Of a stretch of DNA of 64,000 bases, positions 26,594 to 33,909 are shown piece after piece. A model generated the notes under the pieces. The model was not told the DNA's origin, did not search any database, and saw only the letters and a program-made list of their open reading frames with translations. The first letter of the stretch is position 1. Each line of letters starts with the position of its first letter. Origin of the DNA: Martinezella rhizogenes (GTDB lineage: Bacteria; Pseudomonadota; Alphaproteobacteria; Rhizobiales; Rhizobiaceae); contig JAAMEZ010000047.1 of the NCBI GenBank assembly GCA_013322215.1, positions 422,931 through 486,930 on the forward strand, read 5' to 3'. A program made the translations under genes and the position numbers.

Positions 26594-27577
26594 TCATCCA
26601 TTTCCGATCAGAATGCCGGCACCCAGCACCAGCGAGCCGCCGAGAACGACCTGGAAGGCAGCCCGCAGGAACGGCGTCTCCATATATTTGTTCTGGATGA
26701 AGGCAATGGCCCAAAGCTCGAAGAAGACGACGACGGCCGCGGTGATCGTCGCGGTCCAGAAGTGCGGAATGAGGTAGGGCAGCGCGTGGCCGAGGCCGCC
26801 GAGCGCCGTCATGATACCACAGGCAAGGCCGCGCTTGATCGGCGAGCCGCGACCGGAGATCTTGCCGTCATCATGGGCCGCTTCGGTGAACCCCATGGAA
26901 ATGCCGGCGCCGACCGAAGCCGAAAGGCCGACAAGAAAGGTCTGCCATGTCTGCTGCGTGGCAAAGGCGGCGGCGAAGATCGGCGCGAGCGTGGAGACGG
27001 AACCGTCCATCAGACCGGCGAGGCCTGGCTGCACATAGGTGAGTACGAACTGGCGGCGTGCCTGCGCATCCTCTTCGTGCTTAACCTCTTCCGGCGTGTG
27101 CTTCTCGCCCAGCATGCGGGCGACGTCTTCATGCCCCTGCTCGGCCAGCGCGAGATCGCCGAGAAGCTGGCGCGTCGAGGCATCGGACACCTGCTTGGCC
27201 GCTTCGACATAAAAATTATAGGCCTGCTGCTCCATCGCCTCGGCCTCGTCGCGCATGGCATCGAGCGAGAGGTTCTTGCGCAGCCAATCCGGCTTGCGCT
27301 CGTAAAAGCCATGCACATGCTCGCGCCTGATCAGCGGGATACGCTCGCCGAAGCGGCGGCGGTGCATGTCGATCAGCGTCTTGCGATGGGTATCCTCGAC
27401 TTCGGCCATGTCTTCAAAGACCTTGGCGGACTCGGGATAATGCGGGCGCAGCGTATCGGCATAGGCGAGATAGATGCGCGAATCGTCCTCTTCGGCCGCG
27501 ATGGCAATCGCGAGGATCTCCTGCTCGGAGAGAGAGGTGAAGGGACGTTTCGATGGACGGAACAAGCCTAGCAGCAT
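26594..27577 (-). CDS. mbfA: Membrane-bound ferritin / VIT1-like iron exporter
   Basis: A 327-residue fusion. Residues ~8-155 are a ferritin-like/rubrerythrin domain with di-iron ligands in IAAEEDDSRIY, MAEVEDTHR, DEAEAMEQQAY and LALAEQGHEDV. Residues ~170-327 are a VIT1/CCC1-type membrane domain (GLAGLMDGSVSTLAPIFAAA... LVGLSASVGAGISMGFTEA). This is the MbfA architecture, which exports iron at the inner membrane and protects against peroxide. I chose ATG 27577 (MLLGLFRPSKRPF) with GAGG upstream; ATG 27592 is only three bases from the iron box. The iron control element just upstream predicts repression by Irr. Confidence 0.92.
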   Translation of the reverse strand: MLLGLFRPSKRPFTSLSEQEILAIAIAAEEDDSRIYLAYADTLRPHYPESAKVFEDMAEVEDTHRKTLIDMHRRRFGERIPLIRREHVHGFYERKPDWLRKNLSLDAMRDEAEAMEQQAYNFYVEAAKQVSDASTRQLLGDLALAEQGHEDVARMLGEKHTPEEVKHEEDAQARRQFVLTYVQPGLAGLMDGSVSTLAPIFAAAFATQQTWQTFLVGLSASVGAGISMGFTEAAHDDGKISGRGSPIKRGLACGIMTALGGLGHALPYLIPHFWTATITAAVVVFFELWAIAFIQNKYMETPFLRAAFQVVLGGSLVLGAGILIGNG

Positions 27578-27595
27578 CGGGGGCAACCTCATGAC

Positions 27596-27612
27596 TTTAG
27601 AATTATTCTAAA
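27596..27612 (-). promoter_or_regulatory. Iron control element (Irr box) upstream of mbfA
   Basis: TTTAGAATTATTCTAAA is a perfect 17-base palindrome matching the iron control element bound by Irr in Rhizobiales. It sits 18 bases before the chosen mbfA start, where an Irr repressor would block RNA polymerase. In Agrobacterium and Bradyrhizobium mbfA is an Irr target, so context and motif agree. Confidence 0.88.
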
Positions 27613-27836
27613 TCTAAAGTGGGTCGCTGCGCCGGTCAAGCATGGAGGTGCCGTTGCGGGGAAAATCACGCCGGAAAAATTTGCAGCCCGCCGGATCGGG
27701 CCGCGGCAAATAGCAAGATACTTTGACAGATTGCCGCAACATCTCCATGACGTCTTGGTCGCGCCGGGAAATGGCTTACATAAACGCCGACAGCAGTCAG
27801 TGCCGCGAACTTCCACGCGACCGCTTGGAGACTATG

Positions 27837-28304
27837 ATGGAAAACGAGATACAGGCTCGCGCCGCCCATCTTGCCGGCATCCGCGAAAAGGCCGAGGCCG
27901 AGATGGCGCGGATGGGCATCGATGCCGCCTTCATCGACAGGCTGGTGGAGACATTCTATGGCCGCGTTCAGGCACATCCCCGGCTCGGACCGGTGTTCGA
28001 CGGACGGCTTGCCGGGCGCTGGCCCGAGCACATGGAAAAGATGAAGCGCTTCTGGTCCTCGGTCGCCTTCAAGAACGGCGCCTATGGTGGCAAGCCGGTG
28101 CAGGCGCATCTCGGCGTCGAGGGCATGGCGGCCGACCTGTTTCCGGAATGGCTGGCACTTTTCTCGGAAACACTTGCCGATATCGCACCATCCAAAGAAG
28201 CAAGAGACTGGTTCATGGCGACGGCCGAGCGCATCGCCAAGAGCCTGACGCTCTCACTCTTCTATAATCCGGCGCTGGACGATCCCGCGAGGAAGACGGT
28301 TTAG
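27837..28304 (+). CDS. Truncated haemoglobin, group III-like
   Basis: A 155-residue protein. Residues ~15-140 carry the 2/2 globin pattern: LVETFYGRVQAHPRLGPVFDGRL (B/E region with Phe-Tyr), W...HMEKMKRFWSSV, the proximal-His segment GKPVQAHLGVEGM, and FPEWLALFSETLADI. Group III truncated globins bind O2/NO and are linked to nitrosative or microaerobic stress. GGAG lies six bases before ATG 27837; the ATG at 27834 is an alternative. It is divergent from mbfA, suggesting a shared iron/haem theme, but no ICE half lies near its own start. Confidence 0.86.
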   Translation: MENEIQARAAHLAGIREKAEAEMARMGIDAAFIDRLVETFYGRVQAHPRLGPVFDGRLAGRWPEHMEKMKRFWSSVAFKNGAYGGKPVQAHLGVEGMAADLFPEWLALFSETLADIAPSKEARDWFMATAERIAKSLTLSLFYNPALDDPARKTV

Positions 28305-28469
28305 GCGGGCCACGCGAAAATACGGAGCTCGGCGGCAGATGCCGACAGGCGAGCGATTGGCGGAGCTTCAAAACTTCGCCGCCAGCAACTGCGGCAAGAG
28401 GTGAGCGATGCTCACTCTCTCGACGGCGGCAAGTCACTTCAAACTCGCCGCCGCAAGGTTAGCCGGCGC

Positions 28470-29027
28470 CTATGCATGTGCTTTGCGATGAGCCGCAACC
28501 GCAAGCCAGATTGCGGAAAGCAGAAAGTAAAAAGCTCCGAACGCCGCATAGGGGACGATGTCCAGAATCGTCGGCGCAACCGTGCCGAGGGATCGGCTGA
28601 GCATGAAACCGCCGGCAAGGGCCGACTGCGCACCACTCAAGATCATCACCCATTGAGCGCCATAGGCGCGCCAGCGCCTCACACCGGTATAGAGTTGCAA
28701 CAGGCCCGAGAGGATCGCCCAAGCCCCAAACACGGCTAGGACGGCATAGGTGCTATTATAGGCGGCCACGACAACGGCGAGCGCCGTGACGATGCTGACG
28801 ACGACATTCAACGCCTGAGACGGATTAACCTTAAAGCCGCCGTTAACCCGGGCGTCGACCAGATTGGCGAGAGCATCCCATACGGGATAGATCACCAGCA
28901 GAAACGCGGTGGGCAGCGCTTTTGCACTGAAGAGGATCGCGGCGAAAATCCAGGCGATAGAGAACAGGGCGCGTGTAAAATAGTAGGATTGCAGCCAGTT
29001 GGACTGGGGTGAAATGCGGCTTTGCAT
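28470..29027 (-). CDS. DUF308/HdeD-like membrane protein
   Basis: A 185-residue protein with six predicted membrane segments (for example IAWIFAAILFSA, LNVVVSIVTALAVVVAAY, YAVLAVFGAWAILSGLLQLY, GAQSALAGGFML). The paired-helix pattern with GxWAxxxGxxxL resembles DUF308/HdeD proteins, which take part in acid or envelope stress. It is divergent from a TetR gene, and its probable -10 lies inside a TetR-type operator. AAGGAA precedes the start. The molecular role is unknown. Confidence 0.78.
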   Translation of the reverse strand: MQSRISPQSNWLQSYYFTRALFSIAWIFAAILFSAKALPTAFLLVIYPVWDALANLVDARVNGGFKVNPSQALNVVVSIVTALAVVVAAYNSTYAVLAVFGAWAILSGLLQLYTGVRRWRAYGAQWVMILSGAQSALAGGFMLSRSLGTVAPTILDIVPYAAFGAFYFLLSAIWLAVAAHRKAHA

Positions 29028-29047
29028 CGGTAGGTTCCTTGTATTTG

Positions 29048-29063
29048 CCTACCTACTAGTAGG
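29048..29063. promoter_or_regulatory. Predicted TetR operator O1 over the DUF308 promoter
   Basis: CCTACC-TACT-AGTAGG is a near-perfect inverted repeat. It covers the -10 (TACTAG on the minus strand, 29056-29061) that lies 17 bases from TTGACT (29079-29084). It shares half-sites and spacing with O2. A further GGTAGG half-site lies at 29029-29034. Confidence 0.7.
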
Positions 29064-29144
29064 AAGATAAACTCACTGAGTCAACACGATGCCAGAACAC
29101 CGTTTTGTGAAAACCAGAAGCGCTGGAGCAATCTTGACAGCCAG

Positions 29145-29160
29145 CCTACCAAAAGGTAGG
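29145..29160. promoter_or_regulatory. Predicted TetR operator O2 before the tetR-like gene
   Basis: CCTACC-AAAA-GGTAGG is a perfect inverted repeat. It lies just after a -35 TTGACA (29134-29139) and eight bases before the regulator ATG, so binding would block both transcription and the ribosome site region. This suggests autorepression. Confidence 0.72.
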
Positions 29161-29167
29161 CAGCGAC

Positions 29168-29752
29168 ATGAAATCAATAGCTTCGACTTCGGAAAAAATT
29201 CTCGACATCGCGCAGTCTCTCATCGTGGCGGGAGGTTACAACGGCTTCAGCTATGCCGACATCTCCGCTGCGATCGGCATCCGGAAGGCGAGCATCCACC
29301 ATCACTTTCCGACGAAGGCCGAACTGGTCTCGGTGCTGGTGGATCGCTACAGGCAGCAGACGGAGGCGGCTCTGACGTCTCTGCGCGAAGGGATCTCGAG
29401 CCCCTCAGAACAGCTGCAGGCCTATGTGAACTACTGGCATTCATGCATTCGGGACGCCTCGCTGCCCTTCTGCGTCTGCGCGATGCTCGCCAGCGAGATG
29501 CAGATGCTGCCGGAAGCGGTCGCTTCCCAGGTCCAAGGCCATTTCCATAGCCTTGCCGGATGGCTTACGTCAGTGCTGCGGGCTGGGGCTGAAAATGGCC
29601 TCTTCCAGCTGGACAAGCGGCCTGAGGAAGAGGCTCAAATGCTGATGGCCTCGGTTCACGGGGCAATGCTCTCGGCAAGAGCTTTCGGCGATCCAGGATT
29701 GTTCATCGCAATCGTTGCGCCCCAGATCGCCAGGCTTCAAACGCCGGATTGA
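29168..29752 (+). CDS. TetR-family transcriptional regulator
   Basis: A 194-residue regulator. The N-terminal helix-turn-helix is ILDIAQSLIVAGGYNGFSYADISAAIGIRKASIHHHFPTKAELV in typical TetR layout, residues ~10-55. The C-terminal domain matches the AcrR/RutR-like ligand-binding type (LPFCVCAMLASEMQMLPEAV). Two matching palindromes in the divergent intergenic region make it a likely repressor of itself and of the DUF308 gene. The ligand is unknown. Confidence 0.9.
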   Translation: MKSIASTSEKILDIAQSLIVAGGYNGFSYADISAAIGIRKASIHHHFPTKAELVSVLVDRYRQQTEAALTSLREGISSPSEQLQAYVNYWHSCIRDASLPFCVCAMLASEMQMLPEAVASQVQGHFHSLAGWLTSVLRAGAENGLFQLDKRPEEEAQMLMASVHGAMLSARAFGDPGLFIAIVAPQIARLQTPD

Positions 29753-29833
29753 CAGGCCGTTGCCGGGCCAAAACTCAACCAATGACCGCTCACGGCCAAA
29801 GGCAGCATTTGCAGCAAGGCTATGGGCCTCGCC

Positions 29834-30748
29834 TCAGCCTTTCGCTGCAAAAATCGTTGCCCCGATGCTGGCGGAAACGACGAGGGCCGTTCCGAACATC
29901 TGCGACGGTGTCATCGGCTGCGACAGGATAATGAAGCCGGCAAAAGCGCCGATGGCGGGCTCGAGGCTCATGAGGATGCCGAAGGATGAGGTCGGCATGC
30001 GCCTGAGCGCCACCATTTCCAGCACATAGGGCAGCAAAGGCACAAGCAGTGCCAGACCTGCTATTTCGAGGAGCCCAAAACCCGTTAGATGCGACGCGGC
30101 CGAGGCAAAGCCGAAGGGCGTCGACACCACCGCCGCGACCAGCAGCGACATGGAAAGCCCTTCGAGGCCCTGGAAGGCATTGCCGACCTTCTTCGTCAAA
30201 AGAATGTAGCAGGCCCAACCCGCGCCGGCGCCGATGGCAAAGAGGATACCCGGCAGATTGCCGACCCATTCCTCGCCGTCATAGGCGAGCAGCAGAACGC
30301 CGATCGCCGCGAAGATCGGCCACAGAAGCTGGCGGCTAAGGCCGAAGCCAAGGGTCGCGACCAGCAGCGGCCCGAGAAATTCGATAGCAACGGCAAGGCC
30401 CAGGGGAATGCGCGCGATCGCCGAAAAGAACGCGGTCGTCATCAGCGCCGAGACCGTGCCGAGCGCCAGCACGCCGAGCCATTGCGAGCGGCTGTAGCTC
30501 ATGATCTTCGGACGGACGATGATCGCCAGGGCACCGGACGCAAAGACGAGCCGCAGCCATGTGGCGCCGGCCGGCCCATAGGCATTGATGATCGGAGCCG
30601 ACAGAGCCGAACCGAACTGGATGCAGGACATGGACATGACGCACATCAGCACGCCGGCGGCAATGCCGCCGGTCGATGGCGCAACATCCGGATGCGGCAT
30701 CAGGGCCGCGCCGCCATCCGTGCCACCTTCGATAAGCTTCTGGTCCAT
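29834..30748 (-). CDS. EamA/DMT-family exporter (RhtA-like)
   Basis: A 304-residue protein with about ten membrane segments in two EamA repeats. Features include GVLMCVMSMSCIQFGSALS near the start, IPLGLAVAIEFLGPLLVA, and the second-repeat motif MPTSSFGILMSLEPAIGAFAGFIIL. The sequence resembles RhtA, which exports threonine/homoserine, but substrate assignment is tentative. Its ribosome binding site lies within a hairpin immediately upstream. It follows the deacetylase gene by 97 bases in the same direction. Confidence 0.85.
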   Translation of the reverse strand: MDQKLIEGGTDGGAALMPHPDVAPSTGGIAAGVLMCVMSMSCIQFGSALSAPIINAYGPAGATWLRLVFASGALAIIVRPKIMSYSRSQWLGVLALGTVSALMTTAFFSAIARIPLGLAVAIEFLGPLLVATLGFGLSRQLLWPIFAAIGVLLLAYDGEEWVGNLPGILFAIGAGAGWACYILLTKKVGNAFQGLEGLSMSLLVAAVVSTPFGFASAASHLTGFGLLEIAGLALLVPLLPYVLEMVALRRMPTSSFGILMSLEPAIGAFAGFIILSQPMTPSQMFGTALVVSASIGATIFAAKG

Positions 30749-30781
30749 GACCTCTCCCGTTTGGCGGGTTTTTTAGAGGTC
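30749..30781 (-). promoter_or_regulatory. Hairpin enclosing the ribosome binding site of the DMT exporter
   Basis: On the minus strand the bases just before the ATG can fold with a seven-base-pair outer stem (GACCTCT / AGAGGTC) and an inner CCCG / CGGG stem. A bulge of six A lies on the 5' side. The Shine-Dalgarno GGGAGAGG is entirely in the 3' arm, directly next to the start codon, so the fold would block translation. Read on the plus strand the inner hairpin plus T6 looks like a terminator, but no plus-strand gene ends here. Confidence 0.5.
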
Positions 30782-30822
30782 TGGCCCTATGCTGGCAAAT
30801 TCAAACTTTTCATCCTGCGATC

Positions 30823-30844
30823 AGGCGCTTTGATGCAAGCGCCT
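30823..30844 (-). terminator. Hairpin at the 3' end of the deacetylase gene
   Basis: AGGCGCTT and AAGCGCCT form an eight-base-pair stem around a six-base loop one base beyond the stop codon. There is no T-run, so it may stabilise the message or give partial termination before the exporter. Confidence 0.45.
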
Positions 30845-30845
30845 C

Positions 30846-31871
30846 TCAGGTTTCGAGGCCCTTCAGCACGTTGGCAACGTTCAGGCCGATTTCGGGCACG
30901 CCATAGCCGCCCTCCATACAGACGAGGACGGGCAGCCCCGCGGCCGAGACGAGCTCGCCCATGCGGGTGAAATCCTCCGACGTCAGCTTGAAGAAGGAGA
31001 TCGGATCGCGCTCGAAGGTATCGACGCCGAGCGAAAGCACGATCGCCTCCGCGCCGAAAGCCCTGATGCGGGCAAGCGCATCGTCGAGTGCTGACGACCA
31101 GGCCTCCCAGGGCGTGCCGCGCGGCATGGGATAATTGCGATTGGTTCCGAGACCCTCGCTCTCGCCTTCTTCGTCGGCATGGCCAAGGAAATAAGGAAAC
31201 GCATGGATGGGATCGCCATGCAGCGAGGCGGTGAAGACGTCGCCTCGGCGGTAAAAAATGTCCTGCGTGCCGTTGCCGTGATGGAAATCGACATCGAGCA
31301 CGGCAACCTTGGCCGCACCATGATCGCGCAGGCGTTGCGCGGCAACGCCGGCATTGTTGATGAAGCAATAGCCGCCGAAGAGATCGTAGCCGGCATGATG
31401 ACCGGGCGGGCGGCAGAGCGAAAAGGCGAAGCGATTGCCGGCGTTCAGCCAATCGGCTCCCGTCAGGGCGCAGCGCATGGAGGCGAGCGCCGCTTCATAG
31501 GACCCTTTGGTGATCGAAGTATCGGCGGCATTGGCATAATGGCCGATCATGCCGACGATATTGTCAGGCACGCGCTGGCTGGTGCGCCTGACGGGGAAGG
31601 AATTGGCGATCGCCTCGCCCTTGTAGCCGGCCGCGACCCAGCGATCCCAGACGACGCCGAGAAAATCGAGATAGGCCGGATCATGGACCTTGCGCGCCGT
31701 CTCCAGCCCATGGGCTTCAGGCGCAACGACATCGGTAAAGCCGGCTTCCCTGGCGGCGGCCAGAATCCATTCGGCGCGGAAGGGCGCTTCGAAGGGCGTG
31801 ACGAGCTGGCCATCATGCAGCTCGGTCTTCGCGTCCCTGAGCTTGTGATCTTCCGAGTAAATGACACGCAT
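30846..31871 (-). CDS. Histone-deacetylase-like amidohydrolase (acetylpolyamine amidohydrolase type)
   Basis: A 341-residue zinc hydrolase of the arginase/deacetylase fold. CRPPGHHAGYDLFGGYCFINNAG holds the catalytic His pair, VLDVDFHHGNGTQDIFY the Asp/His zinc ligands, and LSLGVDTFERDP the last Asp. The N-terminus MRVIYSEDHKLRDAKTEL matches acetylpolyamine amidohydrolases, which remove acetyl groups from polyamines. I chose ATG 31871 because GGAGG lies just upstream; the open frame extends 175 codons further without features. Confidence 0.9.
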   Translation of the reverse strand: MRVIYSEDHKLRDAKTELHDGQLVTPFEAPFRAEWILAAAREAGFTDVVAPEAHGLETARKVHDPAYLDFLGVVWDRWVAAGYKGEAIANSFPVRRTSQRVPDNIVGMIGHYANAADTSITKGSYEAALASMRCALTGADWLNAGNRFAFSLCRPPGHHAGYDLFGGYCFINNAGVAAQRLRDHGAAKVAVLDVDFHHGNGTQDIFYRRGDVFTASLHGDPIHAFPYFLGHADEEGESEGLGTNRNYPMPRGTPWEAWSSALDDALARIRAFGAEAIVLSLGVDTFERDPISFFKLTSEDFTRMGELVSAAGLPVLVCMEGGYGVPEIGLNVANVLKGLET

Positions 31872-32009
31872 CGTCGCCTCCTCCGTTATCCTGTCGGCGC
31901 AAAGGCTTACATGGATCGCGCACGAGAAAAAAGAGCACGGAGCGGTCTTGAAGGTCATCGCAAACAACGGCACCTTCCGCCTGCAATTGAGGAATTGGAG
32001 ACAGCCGGC

Positions 32010-32615
32010 ATGAAAATCCTGATGGTCGATGTCGATGGCGTGTTGGTTCATGGCCGGCCAAGCGACGGACTGCCGCTTTTCACCTATCTGGAGCGCGATC
32101 TCGGATTGAAGCTCGAGGTGCTGCAACAGGCGTTCTTCAAGACCTGCTGGGTCGATATCGTCACTGGACGTGATGCGCTGGAGCCGAGGCTTGCAGAGGT
32201 TCTCGGCAGGATCGCACCCCATCTCAGTGCGAGAACGCTGATCGACTACTGGTTCGAAAACGATTCCCGTCTCGACCACAGCCTGCTCGAAGACTTGGCC
32301 GCGCTGCGCGCCGGGGGAACGAGGATGTTCCTTGCGACCAACCAGGAGCACATGCGCGCCGCCTATCTGATGGGCGAACTCCGGCTCTCCTCGCATTTCG
32401 ACGACATCTTCTATTCGGCCGCCCTCGGCTATCAGAAACCATCAACCGAATTCTTCCGGCTGGCGACCGAACGCGTCGGGCTTCCCGCCAGCGAGATCGG
32501 CTTCATCGATGACGTCGAGGCCAATATCGAGGCGGCGCGGCAATTCGGCTGGAAGGCGATGCAATGGACATCGGGCTCCAAGTTGCGGGATGCCATTGCC
32601 GCCTTCTCTGCCTGA
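32010..32615 (+). CDS. HAD-superfamily hydrolase
   Basis: A 201-residue phosphatase-like protein. Motif I is MVDVDGVLVHGRP (nucleophile Asp near residue 7), motif II FLATNQ, motif III Lys in GYQKPSTEFF, and motif IV GFIDDVEANIEAARQFG. The cap is alpha-helical, as in the epoxide hydrolase/haloacid dehalogenase IA-like group. GGAG lies nine bases before ATG 32010. It runs divergent from the deacetylase, 138 bases away. The substrate cannot be told. Confidence 0.87.
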   Translation: MKILMVDVDGVLVHGRPSDGLPLFTYLERDLGLKLEVLQQAFFKTCWVDIVTGRDALEPRLAEVLGRIAPHLSARTLIDYWFENDSRLDHSLLEDLAALRAGGTRMFLATNQEHMRAAYLMGELRLSSHFDDIFYSAALGYQKPSTEFFRLATERVGLPASEIGFIDDVEANIEAARQFGWKAMQWTSGSKLRDAIAAFSA

Positions 32616-32625
32616 GCGGGCGCTC

Positions 32626-33147
32626 TCAGGCCGCAATCCGCTTATAGAAAATGGTCGTGTCGCAAAAGCCGCCCTCCGGCCACATGGCATAATCCGGCAC
32701 CACGCCGACGCGCTGCCAGCCGAGGCGCGGATAGATCGCTTCGGCATCGCTGCCGGTTGCCGTGTCGAGCACGAGCAAGGTCTTGCCGATGCGGGCGGCT
32801 TCGCGCTCCGCCGCTTCCATCAGGAGGCGGGCAAGACCCTTGCCCCGCGCGGAGCCGTGCACCAGCAGCTTCTTGAGATCGCCGCGATGCGGCTGGTTCG
32901 GCATCTGCGCGGCACCCACCTGCACTGTGCCGACGACCCTGCCTTCGATCACGGCGACGAAAAGCAATGTCGCGCCGCTTTCGACGCTGTCGGCAATGCC
33001 CCGCCAATAGGGCAAGGCATCAGCCGTTCCGTAAGGCTGCATAAAGCCGACGGAGGCGCCGCCATTGACGCAATCGACAAGCACATCGCAGAGACCGGAT
33101 AGCCTGTCGCGGGCCTCGGCGGCGGAGAGAAGACGAATATCGGTCAT
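32626..33147 (-). CDS. GNAT-family N-acetyltransferase
   Basis: A 173-residue GNAT. VVGTVQVGAAQMPNQPHRGDLKKLLVHGSARGKGLARLLMEAAE contains the core strand and the acetyl-CoA loop (ARGKGLARLL), and the C-terminus has YPRLGWQRVGVVPDYA. It lies 18 bases after an XRE-cupin regulator and is probably controlled by it. Such pairs are common in Proteobacteria and often act in antibiotic or amine acetylation; the substrate is unknown. Confidence 0.87.
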   Translation of the reverse strand: MTDIRLLSAAEARDRLSGLCDVLVDCVNGGASVGFMQPYGTADALPYWRGIADSVESGATLLFVAVIEGRVVGTVQVGAAQMPNQPHRGDLKKLLVHGSARGKGLARLLMEAAEREAARIGKTLLVLDTATGSDAEAIYPRLGWQRVGVVPDYAMWPEGGFCDTTIFYKRIAA

Positions 33148-33165
33148 GAAAAGGTCCTTGGGTAG

Positions 33166-33738
33166 CTATGAACGGCCGTGATCGAGGATGACGCTGTAGC
33201 GCGCCGGACCCTCGCCGGGATTATGGAAGGCATGACCGTCGCCGACGCCCATGAAGAGACAATCGCCGGGCATCAGGCGATGGGTGACGTCACGATGCGT
33301 CACCTCCATCTCGCCCTCGAACAGCCAGACATGCTGGCTCATATCGGCGCTCGCCGTATTCGGCGGGAAGATGACCCGCGCGCCGGCGGGGAAGATGACC
33401 TCGACGACATCGACCTTCGAGCCCATGCCCGGCGGCGAGACGGCACGCCTGACATAGCCGGTTCCCGGATCGCGCCAGATCGCCTGCTGCTCGCGGCGGG
33501 CAAGCGGCGATACCTCCTCGTCTTCTTCGGCAAAGAAGGCCGAGAGCGAAAGGCCGAGCGCCGCGCAGAGCCGCGACAGCAGCGAAGCCGTCGGGCTCGC
33601 CTCCGCCCGCTCGATGCGCGAGATCATGGCGCGGCTGACGGCCGAGGCAGTGGCAAGCTCATCCAGCGTCAGGCCGCGGGCGATGCGCAGCTCCTTGATG
33701 CGCACGCCGATCGCCAGTTCCAGATCATCATCCGCCAT
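33166..33738 (-). CDS. XRE-family regulator with C-terminal cupin domain
   Basis: A 190-residue regulator. Residues ~8-62 form an XRE helix-turn-helix (RIKELRIARGLTLDELATASAVSRAMISRIERAEASPT). Residues ~110-185 form a cupin_2 domain (VIFPAGARVIFPPNT... LMPGDCLFMGVGDGHAFHNPGEGPARYSVIL). I chose ATG 33738 (MADDDLELA) as typical for the family; ATG 33783 would add 15 residues in a promoter-like AT-rich stretch. It is co-directional with the downstream GNAT. Confidence 0.87.
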   Translation of the reverse strand: MADDDLELAIGVRIKELRIARGLTLDELATASAVSRAMISRIERAEASPTASLLSRLCAALGLSLSAFFAEEDEEVSPLARREQQAIWRDPGTGYVRRAVSPPGMGSKVDVVEVIFPAGARVIFPPNTASADMSQHVWLFEGEMEVTHRDVTHRLMPGDCLFMGVGDGHAFHNPGEGPARYSVILDHGRS

Positions 33739-33909
33739 TATCAATGTCTCACGCCTTGGAATTCTACTATATGAGAAATACACGATCTCATGATGGAATC
33801 AAGTCCGCATTGGCGCTCCCTGGCGGCGGGCCGGAAAAGGCTAACATAACGTGAAGATAGCCGCCAAAGCCCCGCTTTTCCGCTTTGCGGCGCGGGGCGG
33901 CGCTGCTAT

